Source: DASXRA01 sp036502575
GTDB taxonomy: Bacteria > Actinomycetota > Actinomycetes > Mycobacteriales > Jatrophihabitantaceae
Assembly (NCBI GenBank): GCA_036502575.1
Contig: DASXYL010000009.1
Coordinates: 34,520 to 98,519, forward strand
Reading direction: 5' to 3'
Length of the DNA stretch: 64,000 bases
The number at the start of each line of letters is the position of its first letter. Positions within the stretch are counted from its first letter, which is position 1. Below the pieces are notes generated by a model. That model had not been told where the DNA came from and did not search any database. It saw only the letters and a program-made list of their open reading frames with translations. Position numbers and translations under genes: made by a program. This document shows positions 7,880 through 23,310 of this stretch, in pieces.

Positions 7880-8257
7880 ATGGCCGTTGCGCTGAACCAC
7901 ACCATCGTCCAAGTCCGCGACAAGCGGGCCTCGTCCCGGTTCCTCGCTGATCTCCTGGGTGTCGCCGCGCCGGTTCCGTTCGGGCCGTTCCTGGTCGTGC
8001 AGGTCGACAACGACGTCTCGCTCGACTTCGTCGACGTGCCCGACCCGAAGCCGCAGCACTACGCGTTCCTGGTCGGCGAGCCCGAGTTCGACGCCATCTT
8101 CGGACGGATCCGCGAGCGGAGCCTGCCGTACTGGGCCGACCCGTTCCATCGCGAGCCCGGCGAGATCAACACCCACGACGGCGGCCGCGGCGTCTACTGG
8201 GAGGACCCCGACGGGCACAACCTGGAGATCATCACCAAGCCCTACGGCAGCGGCTAG
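7880..8257 (+). CDS. VOC (glyoxalase/bleomycin-resistance fold) protein
   Basis: A 125-residue single VOC-type protein with two beta-alpha-beta-beta-beta modules. 'LNHTIVQVRDKRASSRFLADLLG' opens the first and 'GRGVYWEDPDGHNLEIITKPYG' ends the second. His7, and the Glu in 'HNLEII', are at positions that bind metal in this superfamily. The ribosome binding site AGGAGA overlaps the stop of the preceding gene. As third gene of the TetR-controlled operon it may bind or modify the exporter's substrate; bleomycin-type sequestration, dioxygenase or glutathione-transferase activity are all possible. Confidence 0.78.
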   Translation: MAVALNHTIVQVRDKRASSRFLADLLGVAAPVPFGPFLVVQVDNDVSLDFVDVPDPKPQHYAFLVGEPEFDAIFGRIRERSLPYWADPFHREPGEINTHDGGRGVYWEDPDGHNLEIITKPYGSG

Positions 8258-8287
8258 CGGCCTGCGCTGGCGCCGCCGCCGCCGTGC

Positions 8288-8337
8288 AAGTTGTCAGCGC
8301 TTCGCGACGTCATAGCGTCGCGAAGCGCGGACAACTT
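8288..8337. repeat. Family I palindrome, copy 1
   Basis: AAGTTGTC-a-GCGCTTCGCGACG, a 6-nt loop, then the exact complement. The arms are about 22 bp. Copies 2 and 3 are at 9408-9453 and 62701-62750. It follows the VOC gene and can act as a terminator. Confidence 0.85.
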
Positions 8338-8339
8338 TG

Positions 8340-8367
8340 GTATCCACAGGCTGGCTGCTTATCCACA
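8340..8367. other. Two TTATCCACA-type boxes before the DUF559 gene
   Basis: GTATCCACA (8340-8348) and TTATCCACA (8359-8367) lie 40-60 nt before the DUF559 start. The second equals the DnaA-box consensus. A similar box precedes the other DUF559 gene at 40858, so the association may be with this gene family rather than with replication. Confidence 0.5.
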
Positions 8368-8406
8368 GATTGCCGGACGGCCTGTCGGGCGAGGTCGCGG
8401 TCCACC

Positions 8407-9402
8407 ATGGTCGAGGCCATGACATCGACCTTCGCCCCACGCCGGCAGCGCGTGCTCCCGCCGCGCACCGGCAGCCGCCTCGTGACGGTGCCGGAAGAGC
8501 TGGCCCACCTCGGGGCGCGGCAGCACGGTGTTCTGCATCGCGACCAGCTCCGTAGTCGCGGCCTGGGCCTGACCCACGTCCGGGCGGCCGTCGCCGCCAA
8601 ACGATGGCAGCTCGTTGGTCGCAGGGTCGTGGTCATGCATAACGCCGGTCTGACTCAGCGCCAGCGCGAGTGGACGGCTGTGCTGTTGCCCGGCAAGCCG
8701 GCGGCACTGGCCGGGCTGAGCGCAGCGGCAGCGGGTGGCCTGCTCGGATTCGAGTCGGACGACGTGCACATCGTGGTCGCGCACAATACGCACACGCGCA
8801 TACCTGAATGGGTGCGGATTCACGAGTCGCGGCGGTTCACCCCCGCCGATATCCACCGAGGCGACGAACCACCTCGCACGTCGCTCGCCCGATCGGTGAT
8901 CGATGCGGCGACGTGGTCGACGTCGCCGCGACGGGCGTGCGCCATCCTCTGCGCGTCCGTCCAGCAGCGATTGACCAGCCCCGAGCGGCTGGACGTCGAA
9001 CTACGTCGCGCCGGGGCGATCCGCCATGCCGCGATCATGCGCCAGATCCTGGGTGACATCTCCGGAGGTGGGCACACATTGGCGGAGATCGACCTGACCG
9101 CGCTGGCCCGCCGCGCTGGCTTGCCGCCGCCACGACGGCAGGTCCTGCGCCGGGAGCCGAGCGGCAAGGCCCGGTACGTCGACGCCGAGGTCGATCTTCC
9201 GGACGGCACCGTGCTCGCGGTGGAGGTCGACGGCGCGGTGCACCTGCAGCCCACGTCCTGGTGGGACGACACGGCTCGGCAGAACGAACTGACCATCGGT
9301 GGTCATCCCGTCCTGCGGTTCCCCACGCCGGTGATCCGCCTTGATCCCGACACGGTCGTCGACCAGCTGCGGCGAATCAAAGCCGCGCACACCCCGTGCT
9401 GA
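8407..9402 (+). CDS. DUF559 (VSR-endonuclease-like) protein with AbiEi-type N-terminal half
   Basis: A 331-residue protein. The N-terminal half ('GARQHGVLHRDQLRSRGLGLTHVR') resembles the winged-helix/AbiEi-like region found in many actinobacterial DUF559 proteins. The C-terminal half holds a DUF559 restriction-fold core: 'RYVDAEVDLPDGTVLAVEVDG' supplies the D...ExD-type acidic cluster and is followed by 'DDTARQNELTIGGHPVLRFP'. The family resembles very-short-patch-repair nucleases, but its function is not established. ATG 8407 or ATG 8419 are both possible; neither has a clean ribosome binding site. The gene is bracketed by two family I palindromes and is unrelated to its neighbours, which suggests a mobile or opportunistic cassette. 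A second DUF559 gene is at 40.9 kb. Confidence 0.7.
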   Translation: MVEAMTSTFAPRRQRVLPPRTGSRLVTVPEELAHLGARQHGVLHRDQLRSRGLGLTHVRAAVAAKRWQLVGRRVVVMHNAGLTQRQREWTAVLLPGKPAALAGLSAAAAGGLLGFESDDVHIVVAHNTHTRIPEWVRIHESRRFTPADIHRGDEPPRTSLARSVIDAATWSTSPRRACAILCASVQQRLTSPERLDVELRRAGAIRHAAIMRQILGDISGGGHTLAEIDLTALARRAGLPPPRRQVLRREPSGKARYVDAEVDLPDGTVLAVEVDGAVHLQPTSWWDDTARQNELTIGGHPVLRFPTPVIRLDPDTVVDQLRRIKAAHTPC

Positions 9403-9407
9403 GCGAG

Positions 9408-9453
9408 GTTGTCCGCGCTTTGCGACGTCTGGACGTCTCGAAGCGCGGACAAC
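9408..9453. repeat. Family I palindrome, copy 2
   Basis: GTTGTCCGCGCTTTGCGACG and its near-perfect complement around a short centre. It follows the DUF559 stop by 5 nt and precedes the rpoC terminator. Confidence 0.85.
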
Positions 9454-9460
9454 TTGGGAG

Positions 9461-9509
9461 AGACGGCAGCGGCCGGACCCCCGGGAGGGGATCCGGCCGC
9501 TGGCCGTCT
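9461..9509 (-). terminator. rpoC terminator
   Basis: Strong hairpin 3 nt beyond the rpoC stop. The arms AGACGGC-AGCGGCCGGA pair almost completely around a 14-nt loop of C and G runs. A TTT follows on the plus strand, so it may also stop transcription arriving from the DUF559 gene. Confidence 0.85.
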
Positions 9510-9512
9510 TTG

Positions 9513-13418
<3,906 letters not shown>

Positions 13419-13457
13419 GGTTCCTACCTTCTAAAGCGTTACAACCGGATTTCTCGC

Positions 13458-13505
13458 CGGTTTTGGTCGTCCGGGCGTCTATACGACGCCGGGCGACCAA
13501 AACCG
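13458..13505 (-). repeat. Family III palindrome in the rpoB-rpoC gap
   Basis: CGGTTTTGGTCG plus a GC-rich segment, then a short centre and the complementary arm CGACCAAAACCG. The stem is about 21 bp with one bulge. It lies 8 nt after the rpoB stop and 40 nt before the rpoC start. A diverged copy is in the rplK-rplA gap at 63557-63606. Confidence 0.8.
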
Positions 13506-13513
13506 TTCATGGA

Positions 13514-16975
<3,462 letters not shown>

Positions 16976-17107
16976 GACGCGTCCTTCCAAGGACTAGCTG
17001 CGGTTGCCGTTCTTGCGCAGCCACCTGTGCCCGGCGAGCGCACCACGACGTTGGTCCGCTGGGTGAACACACCAGTCGGGCCGCAGGGGGTAGCAGAGGG
17101 CAGCGCA

Positions 17108-17143
17108 AAGTAGAAGTCTAGCGAGTCCGGGCATGCCTGTCGA
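17108..17143 (-). promoter_or_regulatory. rpoBC promoter
   Basis: On the minus strand TCGACA (17143-17138), 17 nt, TAGACT (17120-17115). The predicted start near 17108 leaves a 5' leader of about 130 nt before rpoB. The whole 315-bp gap 16976-17290 otherwise holds only the mce terminator and no credible gene. Confidence 0.7.
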
Positions 17144-17234
17144 GGCCACCCCGAATTCCCTGACGCGCGGCTGACGGTGGAACTTGCTCCACACAACTCC
17201 CGAGTACGCGTTCGAGTGCACTGGGTACCAACAA

Positions 17235-17270
17235 AGGGTGCCTCGCGGTCGCGTCCGAGTCAAGCACCCT
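17235..17270 (-). terminator. Terminator of the mce operon
   Basis: Arms AGGGTGC and GCACCCT (7 bp) enclose a 22-nt loop; in the leftward direction they are followed by TTTGTT. It lies about 20 nt after the last mce-associated gene and separates it from the rpoBC promoter. Confidence 0.6.
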
Positions 17271-17290
17271 GGGGCCCGAAAACGCCAGAA

Positions 17291-18121
17291 TCACAGGGTG
17301 GCGAGGTCGGCTACCAGCCACTTGCCGTGCACCAGTTGGGCGGTGACCCGCAAGCTGACCACGTCGTAGCGCGGCTGCTTCTGCGTCGTGTTGGTGACCG
17401 TCTGTTGCCCGAGCACCAGGAGCACGGCTTGCTTGCCGTCGCCGCTCACCGACGTGACGGCCGAGGAGCCCACCTCGCCGATGACCACCGCGTGGGCGTC
17501 CGGGGCGCCGGGCTTGATAGTCGTGTTCATCGAGGCGACGTACTGATCCTTGAACTTGCCGGTCAGGTACCCCGACGCGGCCGCCTCGTCGGCGTCCAGA
17601 TGGCGGTAGTCGTAGGACAGGACCTTGGCGACGGCGACGTTCACCGATGCGACGAGTCGCTCCCGTCGCTCGCTCTTGCCGGGCTGGTTGCGCCAGTCCT
17701 GCCACAGGAGGCCATCGACGATCGCCAGGGCCACGACCAGGGCGACTGCGACCGCTGCGGGTATCCACCGGCGCCGGCGCGACTTCCTGATCGTCCGCTC
17801 GAGGTCGGCCTCGGCCAGCGCATCGATACGAGAGCCTGGCGAAGGTCGTCGGGCAGCCGTCCCGGCGACCCTGGTCTTCGCTGGGGCCGGCTCGGCGTCG
17901 GTGGTGTCAGCCGGCTCCTGCGTCGGGCCGGGCTTCGGTCGGGCGGCAGCCGTCTCCACGACCGCCTCCGTCGCCGAACGGGCCGCGCCCCCGATGCGCC
18001 GGGCCCGGCTGGCCGCTGCAGCGGCCGCCCGAGGCGAGCGGGGCGCGTCCTGCGCGGCGTAGCCGTTCGACGTCGCTTCGCCGAAGTCGGTCGGGCCGGT
18101 CGGGTTCTCGTCGTCGGTCAT
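17291..18121 (-). CDS. Mce-associated membrane protein (Mas/Mam type), distal copy
   Basis: A 276-residue protein. It has a disordered Ala/Pro/Arg-rich cytoplasmic N-terminus (about 1-150), one membrane helix ('WIPAAVAVALVVALAIVDGLLW') and an exported C-terminal domain of the mce-associated (VirB8/NTF2-like) type, ending 'YDVVSLRVTAQLVHGKWLVADL'. Start ATG 18121 shares one base with the stop of the preceding gene (TGATGA). Such proteins stabilise or assemble the Mce transporter in mycobacteria (for example OmamA); the role here is inferred from position and architecture. It is the last gene of the operon. Confidence 0.8.
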   Translation of the reverse strand: MTDDENPTGPTDFGEATSNGYAAQDAPRSPRAAAAAASRARRIGGAARSATEAVVETAAARPKPGPTQEPADTTDAEPAPAKTRVAGTAARRPSPGSRIDALAEADLERTIRKSRRRRWIPAAVAVALVVALAIVDGLLWQDWRNQPGKSERRERLVASVNVAVAKVLSYDYRHLDADEAAASGYLTGKFKDQYVASMNTTIKPGAPDAHAVVIGEVGSSAVTSVSGDGKQAVLLVLGQQTVTNTTQKQPRYDVVSLRVTAQLVHGKWLVADLATL

Positions 18122-18642
18122 CACATCAGGCCAACCGAGGTGAGGTTGCTCGCCAGCCACTTGCCTTTGACGTTGTTGACGGTCACCTCGAACCGTCCGG
18201 AGCTGAACAGCGTCTTCTTGCCCTTGGCGTCCACCCGGTAGTTGTTCATGGTCATCAGGACCACCGCGTCGCCGCCCTTGCTCTGCTCGAACGCCGCCTG
18301 GGACACCGACGCGGTCGTGTCGAGCTTGCTCTTCTTGAGGCTGTCCTGCAGCGAGACCTTCTTCGAGACCAGGGCCTTCTGCAGGTCACCGGTCAGGCCG
18401 CTGCTCGCGCGGGTGAAGTCGGCGTCGAAGTGGGCCAGGCGGAAGGTCTGCAGGTTGATCATCTCGCGGCTGGCCGCGTCGACGGCGGCCTGCTCGCGGC
18501 CGTCGAGTCCCGGGTTCGCGTGATGATTGCGGACGACCAGTAGCACGCCCAGGGCAGCTCCGAGCAGGAGCACGAAGACGCCGAGCACGCCCGCCGTGAG
18601 CCAGGCCACCCGGCCCTCGCTTCGCGCGTCAGCCACATCCAT
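18121..18642 (-). CDS. Mce-associated membrane protein, proximal copy
   Basis: A 173-residue protein with a single N-terminal membrane helix ('VAWLTAGVLGVFVLLLGAALGVLLVV') and an exported alpha+beta domain. It shares the closing pattern 'FEVTVNNVKGKWLASNLTSVGLM' with the next gene, so the two are probably paralogues. It follows mceF by 19 nt. Mce operons commonly carry two or more of these; they are thought to support assembly of the Mce hexamer. Confidence 0.8.
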   Translation of the reverse strand: MDVADARSEGRVAWLTAGVLGVFVLLLGAALGVLLVVRNHHANPGLDGREQAAVDAASREMINLQTFRLAHFDADFTRASSGLTGDLQKALVSKKVSLQDSLKKSKLDTTASVSQAAFEQSKGGDAVVLMTMNNYRVDAKGKKTLFSSGRFEVTVNNVKGKWLASNLTSVGLM

Positions 18643-18661
18643 CCTCTCGTGTCGTCACGGC

Positions 18662-19921
18662 TCAGTGCAGCCCGCCGGTCAGCACCGTCAGCCACGACTT
18701 GTCGCCCAGTACCGCCGCCCCGGCACTCGACGCTCCGCCGACGGCGACGGTGTTGTCGGTCACCGCACGGGGGTAGACCGTACCGCCCGAACTTGTGTCG
18801 ATCGGATCGCCGCCGGGGGCGTTCTGCGCCCCGCGCACCGTGGAGGGGTTGCCCCGGGGCAGCGTGCACCGCGCCCCGGCGTTGGTCGCGATGGGCCCGG
18901 TCTGGGCCGGCTTGCGCTTGACCGTGCCCCCGTAGCCCTGGACGCAGGGTTGCGGGTCGTTGAGGTTCAGCACCAATCCGAAGTGCGCGGTGCCGTCGCC
19001 GGGCGCCACCGTGTACCCGCCCGCGACCGCGAGCGGGTAGATCTCGAGGATCTCCTCGACGCCGTCCTTGTGCCGCACGAGCAACTGACCGACGGTGGCG
19101 AGATTGGAGAGCACCACGCCGAGGTCGTCGCGGTTGTTCGTCACGAGCCGGTTGATGGTGGCGAGGCTGTCCGGGCCGGTGTCGAGCAGGGTGCGGATGT
19201 CGCTGTCGCTGGCCTTGAGCTGCGCGGTGAGCAGGTTCAGGTCGTGGGTCCAGCTACGGATCGCGGGGCCCTCGTCCAGCTGGGTCTGCAGGACCGTCTT
19301 GCTCGAGTTGATCAACGCGATCGTGTCGGGCAGGTTCTGCTGGGCGGTCGCCAGCAATTCGTCGCCGGACACGAGCAGCCGCTGCAGGTCCGGACCCCGT
19401 CCGTTGAACGCCTTGGCCAACTCGTCGAGGGCGGTGCTCAGGTTCGTGGTGTCGACGGACCGGACGAGCAGGTCGAGATTGGTCAGCAGCACCTGGGTGG
19501 GCACCGGTAGCTGCGCCGCAGTCATGTGCAGCGTGTCCCCGCCCTTGAGGTAGGGACCGCTGTCGGTCTTGGGCACGAGGTTGACGTACTGCTCGCCAAC
19601 GGCGGATCGGTCGCTGACGAAGGCCATGGTGCCGGTCTTCGGCACCGCCGGATGGTTGCAGTTGTTCAGGCGTACATCGACGCGCACCCCGTTGTCGAGC
19701 AGGTGCAGCTGGCCGACCCGCCCCACCCCGACACCCCGGTAGGTGACCTCGGCGCCGGAGAAGATACCGCCGGAATCGGGGAAGTCGACGTTGATGGTGC
19801 AGGCGCTCGAACCGAACAGCGAGCTCGTCAGCCCGACGTAGCGCGAGGAGACGTAGCTGATGCCGAGCAGCGACAGCACGACGAAGGCGACCAACTGGAT
19901 CTTGACGGTTCGTCTCAACAT
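18662..19921 (-). CDS. mceF: MCE-family substrate-binding protein MceF
   Basis: A 419-residue protein with an N-terminal signal anchor ('IQLVAFVVLSLLGISYVSSRYVG') and an MCE domain at about 40-120 ('VDFPDSGGIFSGAEVTYRGVGVGRVGQL'), then a long helical region and a low-complexity Gly/Thr/Ala-rich tail. In Mce complexes six different proteins (A-F) form a heterohexameric tube that carries lipid from the outer envelope to the YrbE permease. It is the sixth mce gene, 7 nt after mceE. Confidence 0.9.
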   Translation of the reverse strand: MLRRTVKIQLVAFVVLSLLGISYVSSRYVGLTSSLFGSSACTINVDFPDSGGIFSGAEVTYRGVGVGRVGQLHLLDNGVRVDVRLNNCNHPAVPKTGTMAFVSDRSAVGEQYVNLVPKTDSGPYLKGGDTLHMTAAQLPVPTQVLLTNLDLLVRSVDTTNLSTALDELAKAFNGRGPDLQRLLVSGDELLATAQQNLPDTIALINSSKTVLQTQLDEGPAIRSWTHDLNLLTAQLKASDSDIRTLLDTGPDSLATINRLVTNNRDDLGVVLSNLATVGQLLVRHKDGVEEILEIYPLAVAGGYTVAPGDGTAHFGLVLNLNDPQPCVQGYGGTVKRKPAQTGPIATNAGARCTLPRGNPSTVRGAQNAPGGDPIDTSSGGTVYPRAVTDNTVAVGGASSAGAAVLGDKSWLTVLTGGLH

Positions 19922-19928
19922 GGCCGCA

Positions 19929-20999
19929 TCACCCGCCGGCTCCGGGGATGGTGGGCAATTCGTGGGTCTGCGCCGACTGGCCCGTCGTGTTCGATGTCGG
20001 CGAGGTCAGGTTGCTGAGCAGATCGCTGAGGTTGAGATCGAGGATCATGTCCAGGTTGGTGTAGTCGCCCTTCACCGCGCCGCGAATGCCCTTCGGGAAC
20101 GGGAAGGTCAGCGCCAGTTCCAGGGCGTTCGGCAGATCCTGGCCGGCGTTGGTCAGCGAGGTCAGGACCGGATCCAGCTCGCGAAGCGCCGAGGTCAACG
20201 TGTCCGAGGTGGCCTCGATGACGTTGGTGGCGGCCGCCCCGAGCTTGTCCAGGCTCTGCAACAGCGTGACGAGCTGGGTGCGCTCGCCACTGAGCACCTT
20301 CAGCGCGGCCGGCAGCGTATTGAGCGTGTTGATCAGCACCTGCTTCTGCTTGTCGAGCCGGGTGGCCAGGACGTTGACGTTCTCGATCGCAGTGGTGATC
20401 TTGTCCTTCTGCTTGTCCAGGCTGCCGACGAACGTGTTCAGCTGGGCGATCAGGTCACGCGCCGCGCCGCTGCGTCCGGACAGCGCGGTGTTGAGCTCGT
20501 GGGTGATCGTGCGGATCTGGGGCAGCCCGCCGCCGGAGAGCAGCAGCGACAGCGCGCCCAGCACCTCCTCCAGCTCGGGATTGCGCCCGGTGCGCTCGAT
20601 CGGGATGCTCGGCGTGGTCTTCACGTCCCGCAGGTTGCCGGTCGGATTGGACGGCGGCTGCTCCAGCTGCACGTACTTCTCGCCGAGCAGCGAGGTCTGC
20701 TGCAGCTCGGCGCGCGCGTTCGCCGGCAACTGCACGTTGCCGTTGACCTTGAGCTTGACCAGGGCGTACCAGTCCTGGAGCTTGATTGACTCGACCTTGC
20801 CGACTGCGACGTCGTTCACCTTCACCGAGGATTGGGGCACGAGGTCCAGCACGTTCAGGAACTCGACGGTGACCGTGTAGGGATGGCTGCCCAGGTTGGC
20901 GCCGCCCGGCAACGGCGCGCTGTACAAGCCGTTGAACCCGCAGCCGGACAGCAGCAGCCCGACGGCGGTCAGCCCCGCTACGACGCGCGCGCATCTCAT
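19929..20999 (-). CDS. mceE: MCE-family lipoprotein MceE
   Basis: A 356-residue protein with a lipobox 'LLLSGC' (Cys at about residue 20), as expected for MceE, the lipoprotein of Mce complexes. The MCE domain follows at about 40-115 ('TVTVEFLNVLDLVPQSSVKVNDVAVGKV') and then a long helical section. ATG 20999 overlaps the mceD stop (ATGA), so an upstream in-frame start is rejected. It ends with the same short 'LPTIPGAGG' type motif as MceD ('LPTIPGITR'). Confidence 0.9.
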   Translation of the reverse strand: MRCARVVAGLTAVGLLLSGCGFNGLYSAPLPGGANLGSHPYTVTVEFLNVLDLVPQSSVKVNDVAVGKVESIKLQDWYALVKLKVNGNVQLPANARAELQQTSLLGEKYVQLEQPPSNPTGNLRDVKTTPSIPIERTGRNPELEEVLGALSLLLSGGGLPQIRTITHELNTALSGRSGAARDLIAQLNTFVGSLDKQKDKITTAIENVNVLATRLDKQKQVLINTLNTLPAALKVLSGERTQLVTLLQSLDKLGAAATNVIEATSDTLTSALRELDPVLTSLTNAGQDLPNALELALTFPFPKGIRGAVKGDYTNLDMILDLNLSDLLSNLTSPTSNTTGQSAQTHELPTIPGAGG

Positions 21000-22216
21000 C
21001 GCGTTATCCCGGGGATGGTCGGCAGGGTGGCGCTGGACTTGTTGGCCGATCCAGCCCCCGGCAGCCCGGGGATCGACGGCAGCGAATCCTGCAGGCCGGA
21101 GACGAGCTTCGCCAGGCCGTCGATGGTGGTCTTGAGAACGGACGCGACCTGGATGCACGTACTGGTGATCGGGTCGGACAGCGCCTTGGGCAGCTCACCG
21201 AGCAGCTGCAGCGTGCCGCACAGAACGGCCGGATCGGTGAGCGAGTCGATGTTCGCGCGGTTGTCGAGGGTGCCGCTCGACGGGTTGTACGTGTGCGCCA
21301 GGTTGGCCAGCGCGACCGGCGCGACGGACAGCACCTCGTCCAGCGAGCCCTTCTGCTTGATCAGGATGTTCGTGACGACCTTCAGCCCGGCGACGTCGGA
21401 GTGGAAGCTGCCCTCATTGTTCTTGATGAACCCCGACACGTCGGTGAGCGCCACCGACAGGTTGTGCAGCGCGGCGGCGAGCGACTGACGTTCGTCGGAC
21501 AGGTCGCGGGCCACCTGCGCGAGCTGGTCATTGAACTTCCGCACCTGCGCGTCGCTCTTCACCAGCGCGTCGGAGAAGGCCCTGAGGTTCTTGACCGTGC
21601 CGAACAGGTCCTCGCGGTTGTTCGCCAGCGTCGTCGTCGCCTGCGAGAGGTCGGCCACGGTCTGCCCGAGCTGGGTACCGGTGCCCTTGAGGTTGGCCGC
21701 GAGCACGTTGACCAGATCGCTCAAGGGTCCGTTCTTGCCCGCGGCGGGCGCCTTGTTCGCGCCCTGCGGGCCGAGCGCCGTCGACAGCGTGTTCAGCGCC
21801 TTGTAGATGTCGTCGAGCTCGGCCGGCGAGGCCGTCCGGTTCAGCGGGATGTCGCCGTGGTCGGGCAGCACGGGGCCGTTCTTGTACACCGGCGCCACCT
21901 GGACGTACCGGTCGCTGACGATCGAGGGCGGGATGATCACTGCGATGGCGTCGGCGGGCAGCTTGTACTTGGAGTCGTACTCCATCCGAACCTCGACCGA
22001 CGTGCCCTCGGGCGTGACCTTGTCGATCTTGCCGATCTTGATGCCGAGCATCCGGACGTCCGAGCCGGGGTAGACACCGACAGCGGCGGTGAAATGCGCG
22101 GTGAGCTTCTTCACCGACTTGTGGAACAGCACGTAGTACCCGGCGCTGACGAGGACCGCCACGATGACGACCGCCGCGACGATCTGAACGGTGCGCTTGG
22201 ACAGGCTGCCGATCAT
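20996..22216 (-). CDS. mceD: MCE-family protein MceD
   Basis: A 406-residue protein with signal anchor ('IVAAVVIVAVLVSAGYYVLF'), an MCE domain at about 38-120 ('FTAAVGVYPGSDVRMLGIKIGKIDKV') and a helical domain with repeated hydrophobic periodicity up to about residue 330. The C-terminal tail is rich in Pro/Gly/Ser. It overlaps both neighbours by 4 nt, which supports equimolar production of the hexamer subunits. Confidence 0.9.
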   Translation of the reverse strand: MIGSLSKRTVQIVAAVVIVAVLVSAGYYVLFHKSVKKLTAHFTAAVGVYPGSDVRMLGIKIGKIDKVTPEGTSVEVRMEYDSKYKLPADAIAVIIPPSIVSDRYVQVAPVYKNGPVLPDHGDIPLNRTASPAELDDIYKALNTLSTALGPQGANKAPAAGKNGPLSDLVNVLAANLKGTGTQLGQTVADLSQATTTLANNREDLFGTVKNLRAFSDALVKSDAQVRKFNDQLAQVARDLSDERQSLAAALHNLSVALTDVSGFIKNNEGSFHSDVAGLKVVTNILIKQKGSLDEVLSVAPVALANLAHTYNPSSGTLDNRANIDSLTDPAVLCGTLQLLGELPKALSDPITSTCIQVASVLKTTIDGLAKLVSGLQDSLPSIPGLPGAGSANKSSATLPTIPGITR

Positions 22217-23310
22217 GAGGTTCCCACCCCCAGTACGCCGAGAAGTCCAGGCAGGCTGAGGTTCTGGATGTACGTATCGAACCAGCGGCCGTTGCCCAGG
22301 GTGTTGGCGAAGACGCGGTAGAACGGTGCGAGTACGGCCAGGCCCCGATCCAGCGAGTCCTGGTTATCTTGCAGCAACTGGAGCACGCCGTGCAGCTGGT
22401 CCAGGGCCGGCTTCAGCGTCGCCTGGTTGTCGGAGACGAGCCCCTCGAGCTGCGCGGTGAGCAACGACGTGTTCTGCAGCAGCGCGTGAATGGAGTCACG
22501 TCGCAGGGTGAGCTCGCCCAGCAGCAGGTTGCCGTCGCTGAGCAGCTTGGTGATCTGCTGGTCACGATCGGCCAGGACGCCGGTGACGTTCTTGGCCTGG
22601 GCCAGCAGGCTGCGCAACTGGGCGTCACGCGAGGCGACGGTGTGCGAGAGCCGGGACAGTCCGCCGATCACGTCCCGCACCGACTCCGGTGTGTTCTGGA
22701 ACGTCTCGGCCAGCGTCTCGAACGCCTGGCCGAGCTTCGCGGTGTCGATGTCGCCGACGGTCTCGGTCAGCTGCTGGAACGCCGGGTAGATGTCGTACGG
22801 GGACGTGGTGCGACAGCCGGATTTGAACGTGCCGTCCGCGCACGCCGGACCGATCTCCTTGCTCGTCTTCTGCTTGGCGTCACCGAGTGAGTCGACGGCC
22901 AGGTACTTGGCGCCCAGCAGTGTCTTGATCTTGATGGCCAGCGTGCTCTGGTCGCCGATGTAAGCGTGCTTCACCCGGAACTTGACCTTGACGTGGTCAC
23001 CCTCGAGCCCGACCGAGGAGACGGTGCCCACCTTGACGCCCGCAACGCGCACCTCGTCGTTCGCGCGCAGTCCGGCGGCTTCGCTGAACTGCGCCGAGTA
23101 GACGGTGCCGCCGCCGATGATCGGCAGCTTGGCCGCGTTGAACGCCGCCCACAGCAAGGCCCCGATAGCGACCAGGCCAATGGCGCCGATCACCGTGGGA
23201 TTCCGGCTGCTGAACGACCGACCGCGCGGGGCCCGGCGGGTCTTCATCGCCGTCCTCGGCTTCGTTTCCGGCGGGTTGGGCCGCGGCCGGCGCGGCGTCG
23301 ACTCGGCCAT
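22213..23310 (-). CDS. mceC: MCE-family protein MceC
   Basis: A 365-residue protein with an unusual basic, Pro/Arg-rich cytoplasmic N-terminus of about 38 residues before the membrane anchor ('VIGAIGLVAIGALLWAAFNA'). An MCE domain follows ('YSAQFSEAAGLRANDEVRVAGVKVGTVSSV') and then a long helical section. Start ATG 23310 shares one base with the mceB stop (TGATG). It overlaps mceD by 4 nt. Confidence 0.9.
   Translation of the reverse strand: MAESTPRRPRPNPPETKPRTAMKTRRAPRGRSFSSRNPTVIGAIGLVAIGALLWAAFNAAKLPIIGGGTVYSAQFSEAAGLRANDEVRVAGVKVGTVSSVGLEGDHVKVKFRVKHAYIGDQSTLAIKIKTLLGAKYLAVDSLGDAKQKTSKEIGPACADGTFKSGCRTTSPYDIYPAFQQLTETVGDIDTAKLGQAFETLAETFQNTPESVRDVIGGLSRLSHTVASRDAQLRSLLAQAKNVTGVLADRDQQITKLLSDGNLLLGELTLRRDSIHALLQNTSLLTAQLEGLVSDNQATLKPALDQLHGVLQLLQDNQDSLDRGLAVLAPFYRVFANTLGNGRWFDTYIQNLSLPGLLGVLGVGTS

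Noticed and set aside
8340..8367. Possible chromosomal replication origin because of DnaA-like boxes
   Set aside because: Only two boxes, no AT-rich region, and no dnaA, dnaN or parAB genes nearby.
17144..17290. TTGACT-N17-CACCCT as an rpoB promoter
   Set aside because: The -10 is poor and forms part of the mce terminator stem; TCGACA-N17-TAGACT closer to rpoB is much better.
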